In this document: positions 28,563 to 55,280 of the stretch, in pieces
Layout: the number at the start of each line of letters is the position of its first letter
Position numbering within the stretch: the stretch's first letter is position 1
Assembly: GCA_024036415.1 (NCBI GenBank)
Contig: JAMWET010001278.1
Span: 255,501 to 319,500 of the forward strand
Direction: 5' to 3'
Source of the DNA: Prochilodus magdalenae
Lineage: Eukaryota > Chordata > Actinopteri > Characiformes > Prochilodontidae
DNA: 64,000 bases
Translations under genes and position numbers: made by a program
The notes under the pieces: generated by a model
The model's database searches: none
The model's input: the letters and a program-made list of their open reading frames with translations, nothing else
Told to the model about the DNA's origin: nothing

Positions 28563-31090
28563 CAGCCCTGCCCATGGGCTTAAAACCACCCACACCAAAA
28601 ACAGAATGGAAAAAAAAGTTACTGAGAAGAGGAAGAGCGTGCACATGACTGCACATACAGTCACAGGCTTTGACTTAAGCGCTGACTTTTTACACCAAAA
28701 CATTTGTGTACTGGTGGTGTGTTGATACATTTGTCTGTGGCAAAGATTCAGATGAGATTTCAATTTTTTTATGTTTGTAAGCTTGTTATGAGACCATTCA
28801 TTTATTCATAGTCATTTGTTTCGTTTTATAATAAATATTTCTGCTTATTTTATGGAATATGCTTGTGTACCTGTCAAATTATCTGCCAGTGCTTTAATAT
28901 AATTTGGCTTCCAAAATCACTTCAAACAAGTAAAACATTATCTTACAGCTGAATAATCTCATGATAAGCTTATAGCAAATGTGAAATATAAGATATATCA
29001 ACTAGAAATAAGATCATTTTACTTACCAAAATATATTTTCTGTGGTGTGGATAAAGTGTACAGACTTATTGGATATGTTTGTTTTGACTGACTTAATAAT
29101 CATTTTGCAGCCAATAGGGTAATCAGAAAACTTCAAATGCCCTTTATATTTATTAACCTCTTAATGAGCAGTCCTAATGAGTCACAGGAAGGTGACCTAA
29201 GTACTCATTTTCTGCCATTTGTATGGATGAGTGTATAGCAGGATTACTACAACTGGGCTAACACACCTAGTCTGCTATACACTCTCTGCTAGCACATTCA
29301 GGATCTCATTCGTGTCAGAACATGCTCATAGACGTAATCAGCAAGGCTAGAAGAAATGAGGTTTAAAGGAAAGACCTTTTTTTTCCACTGCTGAACTGAG
29401 GCTTTGTTCTTTCTCTTGCAGCATTAAAATTGGCCAGCCACATTTCTTAAGCCCTACTGCTCTACCAGCTCAGTGCAGATCTCACCTAAATCTAATTTCT
29501 GGGTAGTCAGTAGTAGCTTGTTGAGCTGGACCAGGTGTGTTCTGAGGTAGCAGGTACTGCATGTACGTTAATGTACTGTATGTTAAAATGAAATCAAAGT
29601 ACTAAAGAGCACAGAAAGCTCATTTGGGTTTAGTTGGCTGGAGAAATGTTTTGTTGGTTTAATCCTTAATGAGCCCTTACACTGAACCTGTTAACGCCAC
29701 TAACCTATAAATCTATCTTTGTTGCTATTAAGAGTGAATGTGGTAAAAAGGTGTACTATGGTATTCATAGCCGTTCTTAAACAAGTGTTAAACCTTCAGA
29801 CATGCTGTAGAATTATATACTGTAGAATCAAGCAGGCTTTATTGCAGGAAACAGCAGAGAAGTTGGATTAGAAGGAGAAGGAGCTTCTGGTGTGGTCCTC
29901 CTCCCAAACCTTAGCTATTTCATAGCTCCACTTTACATCACTAAAAAGGATACTAGGTTGGTATGACCAGAAGTCGTGTTGTCCATTTTTGTTTCTTTAT
30001 TTGAAGATGTCATGTCCTTCAAATGCAAAACTCCACTGAATACGGTGTTCCTTTTCCATGTCTCTAAATGCCATATGCAAGAGGCTCTGAAAATAATGAG
30101 TCAGCCAAGTGACTGCCATATTTCACATTTCAGTTCCCTCTGAAACTGGCACCACTTGATTAAGATGTGTATTTTCCATCTTCTGAAAGTGTTTTAAAAG
30201 AAGAACACTAAACTCTGCAGAGTGGTGGCCCAGGAGGAACTCAGTAGAGCATTTTCCTTTTATATTCATTTAAAAAAAAGGTGCATTAAAACCCAGATGG
30301 AAAATCCAGAAAGCAGTCCATATATTAAAAACTTTTAAAGATTATTGATAGAAAAGAAAGGCAAACATTAGCGATGGGCAGATTGTTCAAATAGAAGATG
30401 AAAGTCAAATGCTTGGCACCATGCCCTTTCATAACAGTATGGCTCCGCAGTCAACAGCAAAGTGGGTCAATGACTCCAGCCCTTATTAACCGGGCCACCT
30501 CCCACTAGGCATGTAAGAAAATAAGAAAAATGATACGCTTAAGCACTGCAATGCTGTTTACAGACAGTGTTTCTTTTTAAACTTGTTTACATGTGGTGAT
30601 TGGTGATAGAAACTGGTCCATTCTGGGTTGTTTAAACTCATGAGCAGCTCTTCCACTTGAATAAGGGCACATTGCTAATGTTAGCATCACCCAGTCAAGC
30701 TGAATAGATCATTTTGTACAAGTTTCTAAACTGGCATTTTATAAAAGTTCATCACAATATTGAACCACAACCTGTATTGTGTAACTATACACAGAATCTC
30801 TGAGCAGTTAGGGATACAATGTGTATTTGACAAGTTGTCAAAATCTACCAATTGAAAAGGTTTGAACACCTCCATGTTGAACAACACAGTGTGTGCACCA
30901 TATGCTACCCTTTACATCTTGTGCAAAACAGTTAAACCTCTCAACTTGAACTTTCTTAAACAGACTTGAATTTTGCTAAACTTTCCATGGAAAGTCTGAC
31001 GGTGATACTTCTGCTCTAAAGCATTACCCACAGCTTTTAAACAGGGCTGTTTTAAAACTGCAAGAGATAGGACCACAAAAATGTGTAGAC
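28563..31090. other. Intergenic between capg and polr2a
   Basis: There is no ORF or exon pair with coding character. A possible degraded dispersed repeat lies at about 29449-29565 (CTACCAGCTC ... GAGCTGGACCAGGTGTG, imperfect inverted ends). The rest is AT-rich sequence in which I see nothing. Confidence 0.5.
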
Positions 31091-31094
31091 AAAC

Positions 31095-33509
31095 TTTTAT
31101 TGTTTAATCAAGTCAGAAACAAACAAAACAGATACAGAGAATTAAGGTCATCTTCTATACAGTGGCAATTTAATTTAAACCTTCCTTTCCCCGCTCAAAC
31201 CCAGCCCAGCATTTACTCAAATGCAGGAAAACTCCATCGCAATTTACACACATGCACACATTCCTCCAAACTTACACTCACTCAAACTCACACACTCTAC
31301 TGGGAGCCTGGGTGCATAAAAATTGACTGAAACTTTAAGAAACATCGTTGAAACGGAAGGCAATCTAGGGCATCAGAGAGACACTGCCAAACTTGCTCTC
31401 CTCAGTGTAATCTAAGGCCTTAAATCTAACATTTTGTACAATGCAAGCCCAGAACTGGGCATCGCTTAGTGAGGCAAAGCTCTCATTCTGCACCAGTTAG
31501 CCAGCGACCAGTAAGAAACAAACAATTGCTGTTCACCATAACAGGACAGAATACACCAAGCCATGAGTCTCAAAAGAGCAAGACAAGCCGTGCATGTCAG
31601 GAATTAACCCTGTTTCCATCAACTTAAACAAAAACTTTTCCTGGACACAGGTTCCGTATTATACAGTATTTAAAGCCCCTTACCCTCCCAAACGCAAATC
31701 ACAGGAACAGACGTTTATATATATATATATAAAAAAAAAAATTTATCCACACAAACACTGATTTAACAAAGTATCGGGCTACATTTGGACAAATGGGGAG
31801 GTTGCGGGCACTGGACCTGAAACAGAACCAGTTCTGCTTGCTGCATGACAGATTTGGGTCAGTTTGAGGGCACAGGATTTACAGTTACCATTCAGCTCTT
31901 TAACCTGGATTCCCCTTCAGGTGTAGGCTTATTGTCCATTTGTTTCAAGACCACACCCTCTGACAATTACCAACTACATGCATCACTTTCCAAAGGCATT
32001 TGGCTGTCAAAATGGCTGTGCTGCCCCCTGCTGTTTATGAACATTACTGTGGACACTAGAGCTAGCAAATAAATAAAAGTACAATTAAAAAAAAAAAAAA
32101 AAAAAACATGACATCATGTAAAGATTAATTCAACTTGTCTAATGAAAAAGGAAAAAGTGGCTTACATGAAACTGCATACATTCTAAAGAAATCCAAAACA
32201 CCTCCTTTCTCTGTGACTTAATTCAAAAGTAATCCCTACCACAAGCAACAGCTCCAAAAAGGCAAAGGGGGGGGGGAGGAGGGAGGGTTCCCCCAGTAAT
32301 TCATCCAAGAGGATATTGCTCTTGCTTAGATAGCAGTGGCTCAAAAGAAAGAGAACAATTTACACACACGAATTAGAAAATTAAGGTACTGCTTTGGAAG
32401 GAGGTCTTAAGTAAGATTTCTAAAAAAGTAGATGCAAATTCATTATCTGGTGCAATTAGGGCACACCAGCACACCTGTGACCAAAGCCGCCCTCCTACTA
32501 CCCCACTCTAAAATCAACAAAAATAAAACCAATCGTATTTTCAGTTCTTCTGGTCAGAGGAACGTGATGCTGGCCATCACACACCCTCCTTTTCATGGTT
32601 ATTCAAAATTGGATGCTGGTGAAAGATAAGGCTTGAATCTCTGAAGATATATTTACAGGGACAAGAGGGATAACGGGGGTTGCCAAGCAAACACCTCAAG
32701 ACTACCCTTTTGTTGGTTCTACCAGGAGTGGCCATCCAATGTGATCCTTTCTTCCATGCTAATGGCTAGCATAAGCATTTGTCTATACTACACAAATCAG
32801 CCTAATCTCCTTCCAATGTTCTAACTTATAAAGAACTTTAACCAATCAACAACTCAAACTAAACACTTTATGAACTCAAATCTGGCTCAAAATGATCAGA
32901 AGAGTTTCAGTTCTGATTTTTTCCATTTACATGGATAAACAAACTGAGCGCATATTTACAAAGCAAAAACAGAAGTCAATATTAGATACGTTTCATTAAA
33001 CGCCATATCTGTGCACCTCACTTTAGTCAACTATAGACTAAAGCGCACAACCCACTATTTTACTTCTAAAGGCTTTTGGCAAACTTTCAGCTCTTTGATT
33101 TTCTTTACATCCAACACTTTAGTTCAGACTGACAGATGGTTGGCAGGACATACGTGTATGTGTGTATATATAACCACACAAATCCTCACCTGCTTTTTTA
33201 CCAACTGTGGGGCAAGTTACTACACAATAACTACACCCATGAAACTTAAGTCTAAAGGCAGCCATTTGTAAAGTCTATGACATAACATAGTAAATATAAA
33301 GCCTGTTCGCAAATGCTTTCATGAATTGTCCAACAGGAAAAAGATTTTAAAACAATTTTCACATGTGAGACCCCAGGTTCCTTCGTTTCTTTTCTGAATC
33401 ACAATGATGACCCATGCCAGGTGGCAATATTTCTGTCTTTTCTTCCAGGGTCAAAGGGTCACTCAGAACAGCATAAGTACATAGAATGGCTCCGCTTCTC
33501 CAGTCAGCT
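31095..33509 (-). other. Probable 3' UTR and downstream region of polr2a
   Basis: The region follows the polr2a stop codon at 33510. It has no coding potential on the gene strand, a T-rich character as mRNA, and AATAAA words on the minus strand, the last clear one being the complement of TTTATT at about 31096. A UTR of 2.4 kb is long, and an earlier poly(A) site is possible. It contains an A run (32085-32106) and a short TA tract (31718-31730). Confidence 0.4.
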
Positions 33510-44442
<10,933 letters not shown>

Positions 44443-45090
44443 CCTGTCTATTCAAAGAGACGCGTCCTCCCTCGGCACGCCGCTTTGAAAGAGGGAACAG
44501 CTCTGAAACGCCACCAAGACTCTCTCCTGGCACCCAAAGGTGGCCGGAACGCGTCCGATGGCGGTTTCCCAACTGACCAGCGTTCCTCAGTACCCAATGT
44601 GCCTATTTATTTATGTTTCTAAATTAACCACTGGAACTACTGGCTAGCCCCTTCCCTTTCCCTGATCTACACTCCGGTGCGCTCTCAGCGCAACTGAGAG
44701 AAAACTGCTCCCACACGTCTTTATATAGACTGTAAACCTAGCTACGGGTTCACATACTCTATACAGAAGGGGCAAAACAGTCAGTGGGCTGGTTCTTAAG
44801 TGAAGCTGTTTAACGCTGATTGGCCATGCGACGGGCGTAAATGAATAATTCATAAGGAGCGACGCACGGCCAATGACTTCGCACGTTTCTGAGTCTGACG
44901 AAACTTAATGTGAGAAAGGCGGGAAAATGGGCACGAAGGCATCTGATTGGTCTGTCCTGACGATGGGCGTGTTCACGAACGTCCTAAACTCAAGCTTCTG
45001 TTAATATTCACCAAATCGAATCCTGATTCGCCCGCGCCCTCATACATATGTATTAACAAGTACCGGTTGGCCAATAGCAGAAAACGCGGG
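44443..45090. promoter_or_regulatory. polr2a promoter region with CCAAT boxes
   Basis: Immediately upstream of the polr2a ATG the base composition shifts to GC-richer, CpG-containing sequence. Four ATTGG/CCAAT words occur: about 44819 (GATTGGCCA), 44870 (GGCCAAT), 44946 (GATTGG) and 45070 (GGCCAATAG). NF-Y-type CCAAT boxes are typical of housekeeping promoters. A TATA-like word (TTTATATAGAC, about 44719) is also present. The transcription start is not defined from sequence. Confidence 0.55.
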
Positions 45091-47670
45091 TCAGCGTTAG
45101 CAGGCTATTCGTATGGTCCGCCTCTTGTACGAACATTGCCGATGTTTGCCGATGGATATTTTTGCCCCTTCTAAGCAAAAGTGAAAAAAACTGCCCCTCT
45201 CCGCTCCGTCTCGCTCTGGAACAGCTACGAGTCCTGGAAAAGAAGCTCCACGAAAGGCCTATCTCAAATCCTCCACGTTAACGCTTAAATTTTTTATTAA
45301 TGTGCCACATTATATTGTTTAAGTTACTTCAGTAGTTTTTTTCCAACATGCCTGTAAGCACTACTGAAGCTTTTTGTAGCATTTTTCTAAATCTCTTGAT
45401 ATTTTACGGGAAAATGCGCGAATCCTGGGAGTCGAGTAAAAGAGACGGCCGGACATCAGGCACTGATTTCGGTATGCGAAGCTGGAAAGCCCCCAGAAAG
45501 CCTGGAGCTTTATACCGATTACATTTAATAATGTTTTTTTACAGTAAAATTACCAGATGTGAATATTTAGTGTTTGTGTAGGTATTATTTAAAAACCGCT
45601 AGTCTACGTTACATTTTAATGGATATATTTTACATTTACTTTTCGGGCCGCGTTTTGATTGTACAAAGGTAGCCTACGTTTAGGGTAACTAGTGAAAAAG
45701 TGGTATAATAAAGAAATATTTTGATTCGGAAATCAACTGGATAGAGATAATATTGACGCTTAATACGATGTTGATAGGATTTGGGTAAAATAAAGCAAGT
45801 TTATAAACTGTACCTTTTTAGCGAAGTATGCTAACTAGTTAGCTTAGGTTCGTTCCTTTTTTATTCCTGGAGTTAAAATCTGCAGGAAATGTAGTGTGCG
45901 TACTTGGTTAACCGTCATCTCTATGAATATTCGGTCATATTTCTGTAAAACTAAGTTATATGAAGATTGTTTTATTTGCGTTCATCTCGAAGCAGTCGTC
46001 GAGAAGATGAGTAACATTTAGACAACATGGCGCCGGGTTTGTGCTTTGCTAACCAGTTCGATGTCCGCCACAACGGAGAATTGAGCTCGGGAAGCCAGCT
46101 TCCGAAACAGAAGGGCCATTTACTTAAACCAAGTCAGTCCTTTAACTCGGTATTTTCCAATCAGTTTAATCAGATGTGTTACAGCAGGGCAATTGCCCAA
46201 CTGTGGTGGTCTTCTAGGACTGAGCTGGTCTCCCTGGAACTAAAACGCTGTTAAACCGTCTTCTCTATTGACACATTCGGGCATATATTCATCACACAGT
46301 AGCCATGTTCATGCTAAACGTACAGCGTTGATGTTTTATTTAACTATACTGACGTCAGTGTAAGGGAATTTAGATGCCGAGTTATTTGTTTTTTTTAATT
46401 ATTAAATGCCTTATTGGATTAGAATAGCGGGTCATTTGGTTATATCTTCTCCGTAGTTTTAACGACACAAGTCAAACTCCCAACCTTATTGTGTATAAAA
46501 CTCTGTTACTTGGCTAATGTTTCAGTTGTGGTGCTGGATTGTCTTTCGTTAGCAAGTCTCAATTGTGAATTACTCTGTGTCCTTAACCCAGGCTAGATGG
46601 GCTTAGGCGGCTAAACTTGTACAGGGCATTGACCTTTAGTCGGATGGTTATTAAAAAAAAACAATGGAAGTAGATTTTTGATGGTGTTCAACATCCCTAA
46701 CCTTTTGAGGTTAAACCTGTAGTGAACGTTCAGTGCTTTTGTTTTGTGATGTTAGCTGACAACCTAGCAAACAAGCTAACACGCTAAGCTAAAATAATGT
46801 TGGCGACTGGCTACACCAGAGGTTTTGGTACTGCTTTTTTTAAGTTGTGGTAAATTCCACACCTGTTTGTTTTAATTATGACTATCATAAATCGTAGGAA
46901 TCTAGGAACACTACAATGTGTTTAAAGCTGTTTTGTCTTGTGCTAATTATTTTCGCTAGCTAACTTGGCTAGCACTCTTTGCTGTGCTTTGTTTGCTGTA
47001 ACTTGATTGTGTCCGTTATTAAGTATCTTTGAAAGGTGTGGATGTCACGTTTGGTCAGTCTAGCGTTAGACATGTTAAAGTAATAACTGTTAATATGGAC
47101 ACTAATTTGACTCTCTCAATATGGCGGGGTAAAGATACACTGCTGAACAAAAATGGAGACTGTGTAGTCGGCACAGAAGAGTGAACCGAGGTTGCGTAAT
47201 TTAGCAGCTAATGTTAATAGTATGTTGTTTGTCTCTTCTGTAACTTCACTCGGTATAGACAAATGCGATTAAAACGTGGGACGGAACCTTATCCACAGTG
47301 GAAGTAAACTTGATCAAATGGCCGGCTGGTTTCTCAGCGTTGTTGGGGTTATTTGGCCCGTTTGGACTGTCAGCTCTGCACCGAGGGGCTCTAACAGCAC
47401 AGCCCCGTTATATAACCTGATTGTGCGCTGCTACTGATTCTCACATTACGGCACTCTTGTTTTCCTCACAGTACTAGTGCTTGACATGCTGTACCATACT
47501 TCAGTGTACCTGTCATTGTAAACATTTGTGAATTCTCGTTTGTAATGTCATGATTTGATTTCAGAATAAAATACTGTTGAAATACTCTTTGTTCTCTTTT
47601 CACAAGATTGTGTACAACCACGTTTTTAACCCTGTTTGCTTTCCTGCAGTTTTTAGTGTCCTCTGCTCTC
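45091..47670. other. Intergenic, CpG-containing, possible divergent transcript
   Basis: Moderate CpG content continues, and two ATGGCG words (46027, 47123) resemble YY1-type or start-codon contexts. The longest candidate is a 75-codon ORF at 46027-46254 beginning MAPGLCFANQF, with no recognised domain. An upstream exon of zbtb4 or a non-coding transcript could lie here, but I cannot support one. Confidence 0.35.
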
Positions 47671-47671
47671 T

Positions 47672-47815
47672 ACACACCGGGTCCAACTAGGCTCCAGTTC
47701 CAACTCATCAGTTGGCCGTTATTAAGCTGAAGTGGGTATTGTGGGTACTGGAAAGCATTAAAACGTGCAGGGCGATGGGCCTCCTGAGCCAGGGATGAGA
47801 AACACTGGTGTACAG
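47672..47815. repeat. Dispersed repeat related to the 20.6-kb element
   Basis: The right end reads GTGCAGGGCGATGGGCCTCC...GATGAGAAACACTGGTG, closely similar to the right end of the element at 20625-20830 and its flank (GTTGAGAAACACTGGTC). The left end is less well conserved. It has no ORF. Confidence 0.45.
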
Positions 47816-48466
47816 TATGTCTCAGGATACGAACAATGCCCAGGTCCTGCTGGTTGAGGCCACATGGGTAACTGTTGTCCCCTGTGAAAAAGCGTTGGAG
47901 TTGAAGTACGTACGACGACCCTTCAGTGTCTGGACAGCGCCACCTCGTGGTAGACAGTAAAACCCATTTATACAAGTGATTCACGCCTACAGCCTCCTCT
48001 GCTGGAGTACAGCATTACTGCAAGTAGTTTCGTCTGTTCAAGTCAACAATTGGCCAGGGGTTACAGATCAGGTTGCAGAGCTTACAGATCAGCATTGCTG
48101 CTGATTTTCTGTTCCAACCAACACACTGTATAACTGGTCGGTTTGTCTGAATGGTAAGACTAATACATTCTGGATAAGACTAGTGACTCTTCAGGCTAGG
48201 GATAAAAAAAAAAAAAAAAACAAACAAAAAAAAAATGCAATTCTTGGGTTGTATCTTACGGTTTTCTAAAGACAAAACTGTATCACAAAGCAAAACGACT
48301 ACTAATAGCGAAATAATAAAAATCCAGGTCTCGGATATGGAGCAAGTTAGCATACATTTCCCTTAAATCACCCAAGATATGTTTTCACAGGAAATACAAG
48401 GTTATAATACCCCACCAGTTTGCATTGTACAAACTGGAAGCCTGAATTGTTTAAAATGACAGTCAT

Positions 48467-48533
48467 AGAAGGTCCCTTCTCCACAAATGTGTTGTACACA
48501 CCGTACAACACATTTGTGGAGAAGGGACCTTCT
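48467..48533. repeat. Perfect 31-bp inverted repeat with 5-base loop
   Basis: The left arm 48467-48497 (AGAAGGTCCCTTCTCCACAA...) is an exact reverse complement of the right arm 48503-48533, separated by ACACC. Weak similarity continues outside the arms (AAATGACA / TGTCACATT). A transcript would fold into an uninterrupted stem. It could be a foldback element, a MITE remnant or a small-RNA precursor. Confidence 0.9.
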
Positions 48534-48560
48534 TTTGTCACATTACTGAATGGACTACAA

Positions 48561-50925
<2,365 letters not shown>

Positions 50926-51748
50926 GACTACAAAAAGGTTGTAAGTGTTTATAGTATGAAAGCTCCAAATGTTGTGCTAGCACTGGGGTGCGTACACACA
51001 TATATGGACACCTCAATTTTAAAAAGAGAGATGGCCACTAGGGGGGAAAGAGGCATGTGAACACATGAAAATCCTGGAATCTTCTGACTGCTGAAAGATG
51101 GGTCTTCTAGGGAAGGAGACAGGACTTGTCATTATGTTAACTGCTGATCAGTGTTTACATTTGTAATGTACCAAGGGTGATTTTATTTTATATAATGATT
51201 GCCAGACAATGATCTAAAATAAGGCAAAGTAAGAGGTGAACTGTTTTATTTATAAGAATACACTTATTTCTTGTTGGGGAGTGATGTACAATACAGAAAA
51301 TATTGGCACACTGACTGCAGAATAAATGAGTATTAATCATCTGAATATAAGAAACTGTTTATGTGATTTAGTCACATTAATGCTGTAAAGAGTTTTGAGT
51401 AAAGTTTAAACTGGGGCCAATTTTTTATTGTGCAATGCAGCACAGACATCAATTTACCATGCTCAAAAGTGTCCACTGAAGATGGTCATGGGTGGATTGT
51501 TTAGTGGACATACTACCCTTTGGTGGGCCTATTACTTATGAAAGGAACAAAGTTGATCTAGGATCTTTTCATCCCCATGTCTTTTTCACAGTTGTATGAA
51601 AATGGTCCTACATCAGTTTGCTCATTAAGAGAACTTGGGGCAAGAACCCCAATTTGATTAAATTAAGGCTATGTCTTAATTAAATGCAAGGGTTCTGTCA
51701 TGCAAACATTTTTTCCTAGTGTTATCACTGGTATTTGTTTTGGGTGCA

Positions 51749-52164
51749 CACTGATCAGCCATAACATTAAAACCACCTTAATGTATCAAAATTCTTTTTT
51801 TATCAGCTCATTTTATCATCAGCTCCACTTATCATGTAGGTGCACCTTTTTAGTTCTACAATTACAAACTATCAAGCCTACAGCATCCTGTGGGTAGCGT
51901 CCTGTGACCCCTGATGAAGAACTAGAGGATGACCAACACAAACCATGCAGCAGCAGCAGATGAGCTGTTGTCTCTGACTTTACATCTACAAAGGGGACAA
52001 GCAAGGTAGGAGTGTTTAACAGAGCGAACAAAGTGTTAAAACACTCCAGCAGCACTGCTGTGTCTGATCCACTCACCACAGCACCATGTCAGTGTTACTG
52101 CAGTGTTGAGAATGATCCACCACCAAGATAATACCTGCTTTGTGGTGGGCCTGTATGAAGGCCG
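51749..52164 (+). repeat. Dispersed teleost repeat (CTGATCAGCCATAACATTAA type)
   Basis: It begins with CTGATCAGCCATAACATTAA AACCACC, a start I recognise from a very common fish interspersed repeat. It includes CTAGAGGATGACCAACACAA, CTCCAGCAGCACTGCTGTGT and GAATGATCCACCACC. Partial copies occur at about 8690-8945, 23690-23750 and 25640-25705 in this window. It has no coding capacity, and the family name is uncertain. Confidence 0.65.
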
Positions 52165-53580
52165 TTAATGTCAGTAAAAGTCTTCCCACTGTTCCAGATC
52201 CAGCAAGTCCATCCAGCCTCTCTATCACTGGCTGTGTCCTATCACTCCTGCATTACTGAGTCCCTGTCTATCTGTAAGCCCACCCCCTCACCAATTTTTC
52301 CTTGTCTGTTGCTGTTTGCTGGAAAGCTGCCAAAAAGTCCTGACCATCTGCCTCTTTCTTTCTTTTTCTTTAATTCTTTCTTTGTCTACTTTTCCCTCTT
52401 TCCTCCCATCAGACGCCTCTCTTTCTATCCTTCCTCTCCCTGCTAGCTCACTGTTTTCTATGGGCGATTCTGTGCGAGAGATCTATTTAAAGAGGCATGA
52501 CAGGAAGGAAGGGCTGAGCTTGCTGATGATGCGCTGAAAACTGTAGTGGATTAAAAGGAAATATCATATGCATGGAACACCTAGCTGTCAAAACGCAAAC
52601 CGTTTAGTCTCCTATTCCCACTTCCTCCTCTTCCTTGCTGTTGGAAGACAAGCAAAATAACCTTCATTCTTATCAGCCTATTACTGGTCGCTCTTTCCTC
52701 CTAGCTTTCTCTTCTGAATAGCCCACATACAAAACAAGGCATTCACGCCTCCCCCCAAATCCAATCTCCACCACCAGCATGTACATACACAAACACATTC
52801 TCCTCTTGCTTGCTCGCTCACTCTGTCCTGGTACAGCGTGCCTGAGTTAAGGCCGTGAGATGAAGAAGCTAATTAATTTGATTTAGCCGTTTTTTCCCTG
52901 GCAGTGGAAAAAGTGCCCCCACTCCCGCCTCCCCCCCATCAGGCACCCCTCCCAACTGTTTTTCCAACCATCCTCTCCAGTCTCTAGCTCTCTCTTTTAG
53001 TCTTCTACTTTAGTACTTCTGTTCTGTAACACAGTTTGTTTCACAGATTTACATTGAGCTTGTGCCAGCCTTCATCAGTGTGCTGTATGTTTAATATAGG
53101 TATAATTTTTTATCCACAGTGATTACTTATCATACCATAAAAAGTCCAGTCAAAATGTTCAGTTATTATAATGTCATTGCATTTGTGCTTTCCAGTTGCC
53201 TCTGGACATTTTACATAATAGTAGTTCAACTTTTCAAAGCATACTAATGTCCCTACAGTAGTGAGGGGGTGAAAGAAGCATAATTGATTTGAGTAACTGT
53301 TCTGACTGACCGTTGTAAAGCAGAAATTGAGCACATTCAGTGCAAGACTCATTCAGCCAAAATGCACTACAGAACGTCACAGGAGGTCATTCCTACCTGT
53401 GGCTATCAGACTTTATAACTCATCCCTTAGAGCACAACACCATTCACATGTACAGTAATAACAGTAAAACAATAATTTAATTATGTGTGTGACAACTCAA
53501 AATGTGCAATAATTTTCTGACTACTGAACACTTACTGCTGTTAACAGTACATCTGTACTTATTATTATAGCCACAGCCAC
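52165..53580. other. Intergenic, pyrimidine-rich, nothing recognised
   Basis: The sequence has several C/T-rich stretches (about 52340-52450 and 52890-52990). I see no gene, RNA or element. Confidence 0.5.
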
Positions 53581-53639
53581 TTTACTTTTATTTTATTTTT
53601 TATTGTATTATAAGACTTTATATATGTGTACATATTGAA

Positions 53640-53748
53640 AAATTTCTCTTTTGTTGTAAAGTATTATTGTTTATTCTAAATGGTTGCTACTGTAAAAACT
53701 CCAATTTCCCCCTTGGATCAGTAAAGTATTTCTGATTCTGATTCTGAC
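53640..53748 (+). repeat. 3' end fragment of a LINE-type retroelement
   Basis: The segment CAATTTCCCCCTTGGATCAG TAAAGTATTTC ends in TCTGATTCTGATTCTGA, a tandem hexamer tail. This is the usual 3' end of fish LINE/SINE elements of the L2/Rex sort. The 5' limit is unclear, and no reverse-transcriptase region is present. Confidence 0.6.
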
Positions 53749-55280
53749 CCACCATACGGAACAGGCCATTGCACTGGACAGTCCACAGTTTACCATCCAT
53801 GTATTCAGCCCTCTGATGCCCGCCTCCACACAAACACTGTGACGCACTCATCACTCCCCTCTTCCCCAAAAACTCACCGGGAGCCCGTGTGTGGCTCTCT
53901 CCAGATGTCCCAGGCTCTTTGTTGCTGTGGAGATTCAGCTGGCCATGGCATGCTTGTTAGTGTCCACTGATCCATATGTCATATTAAATTGGCCTTTGAT
54001 CGACTCTGGACAGGGAAACATTTGTGCAAGTCAGGCAAAACTAAGAAATGGCCGACATCAGCTAACCATGGAAGATTATATATGATCAAATATATACAGA
54101 CTGAGGGTGTGCTTCTGGTGAGATTAACACTACTGTGTACACAGCTAACAGATTAAAGCATAACTTCTTTTTTCTTTAAGTGTTACAACTGGGAGATGAA
54201 TATTCAGCTGCTACACCATTTTAAATCCTATGAAAACATCCCACACTTTCTATAGAAATCTGTGATTCTAGTTACTTGTTACATTCAATTGATTTTTGCA
54301 ATAGGTAATAGACACAAGAACAAAATAAACGGTTCTACTCTCAAGAAATCCAGACATTATGTAACTTTATGTAACCCAGCCACACCGGTAAATTCTCACT
54401 TTGGCACTGTACGCTCCTGAACTCAGTGCACCAAGTAAAGCGTTCATTGAGGTTTCAAAGCCAGTGGGAGCCCAGTGTGCCCAAGTCATCAACGCTCTTT
54501 CCAGTTACTTTTCATTTATGTGACTGTGCGGCCTCAGAGTTCTGCGCTGAAAAGCAAGATGACTTTGAGGTGAGCGTGCATGAATGGATCGCCTGCACTT
54601 CTCTCACACAGAGTCAACAGCAGCCTGCAGCCGTTTCGCAGTAGGGAATGCTGGAACATACACATACTGCCACGCATTAAGCCACAAAATACAAACTGCT
54701 GAACACTTGTGCTCAGTGCTAGGCGTTGAGGGCCTAATAGGTTGGTTGCGAAAGGAGCAAAAAAGAAATGACAAAGTTCCATTAAAAGCCGGCAAGATCA
54801 TAAGAAGAACACCCGTTCCAGACAGAGTTCCCATGGAGACAAGTGGCCTGGAATACAATGTAGGAGCAAAAGAGGGAGACTGAAAGAAAAGGAAAGAGAG
54901 AGAGAGAGAGAGAAATAAAGAGAGGGGCAGAGTGGGATAGACGTGGGATGGTGGGTGTGATTGGGCACTCTTTTGAAAATTAAACATTAGACAGCTAGAG
55001 AGGTGAAGAGCGAAAGACTGTCTTTCTGCAGTGGAGCCAGCTGTTTTGTGTTGTTCTTCACATTATTATAAGCCATAATGCTGGACTGTTCATAGACCTC
55101 ATGTATAAGTCTGATATGTACCGTTTCACGGATGGCTTTAGTCTGATGAGGAGGCCTAATCTACATCTACCTGTATCACTCCCTCACAGGTTACCTTAGC
55201 CAGACTCGAAGCTGCTCATGCTAGAGCAGAACCTATAATGTTTACATGGCTCCTTCAGCACTTGACATAAACTCTACCTC
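53749..55280. other. Upstream of zbtb4, no feature recognised
   Basis: Apart from a short (AG)n tract at about 54893-54914 there is nothing I can identify. Several overlapping ORFs of 60-130 codons show no domain and no codon bias. Confidence 0.45.
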
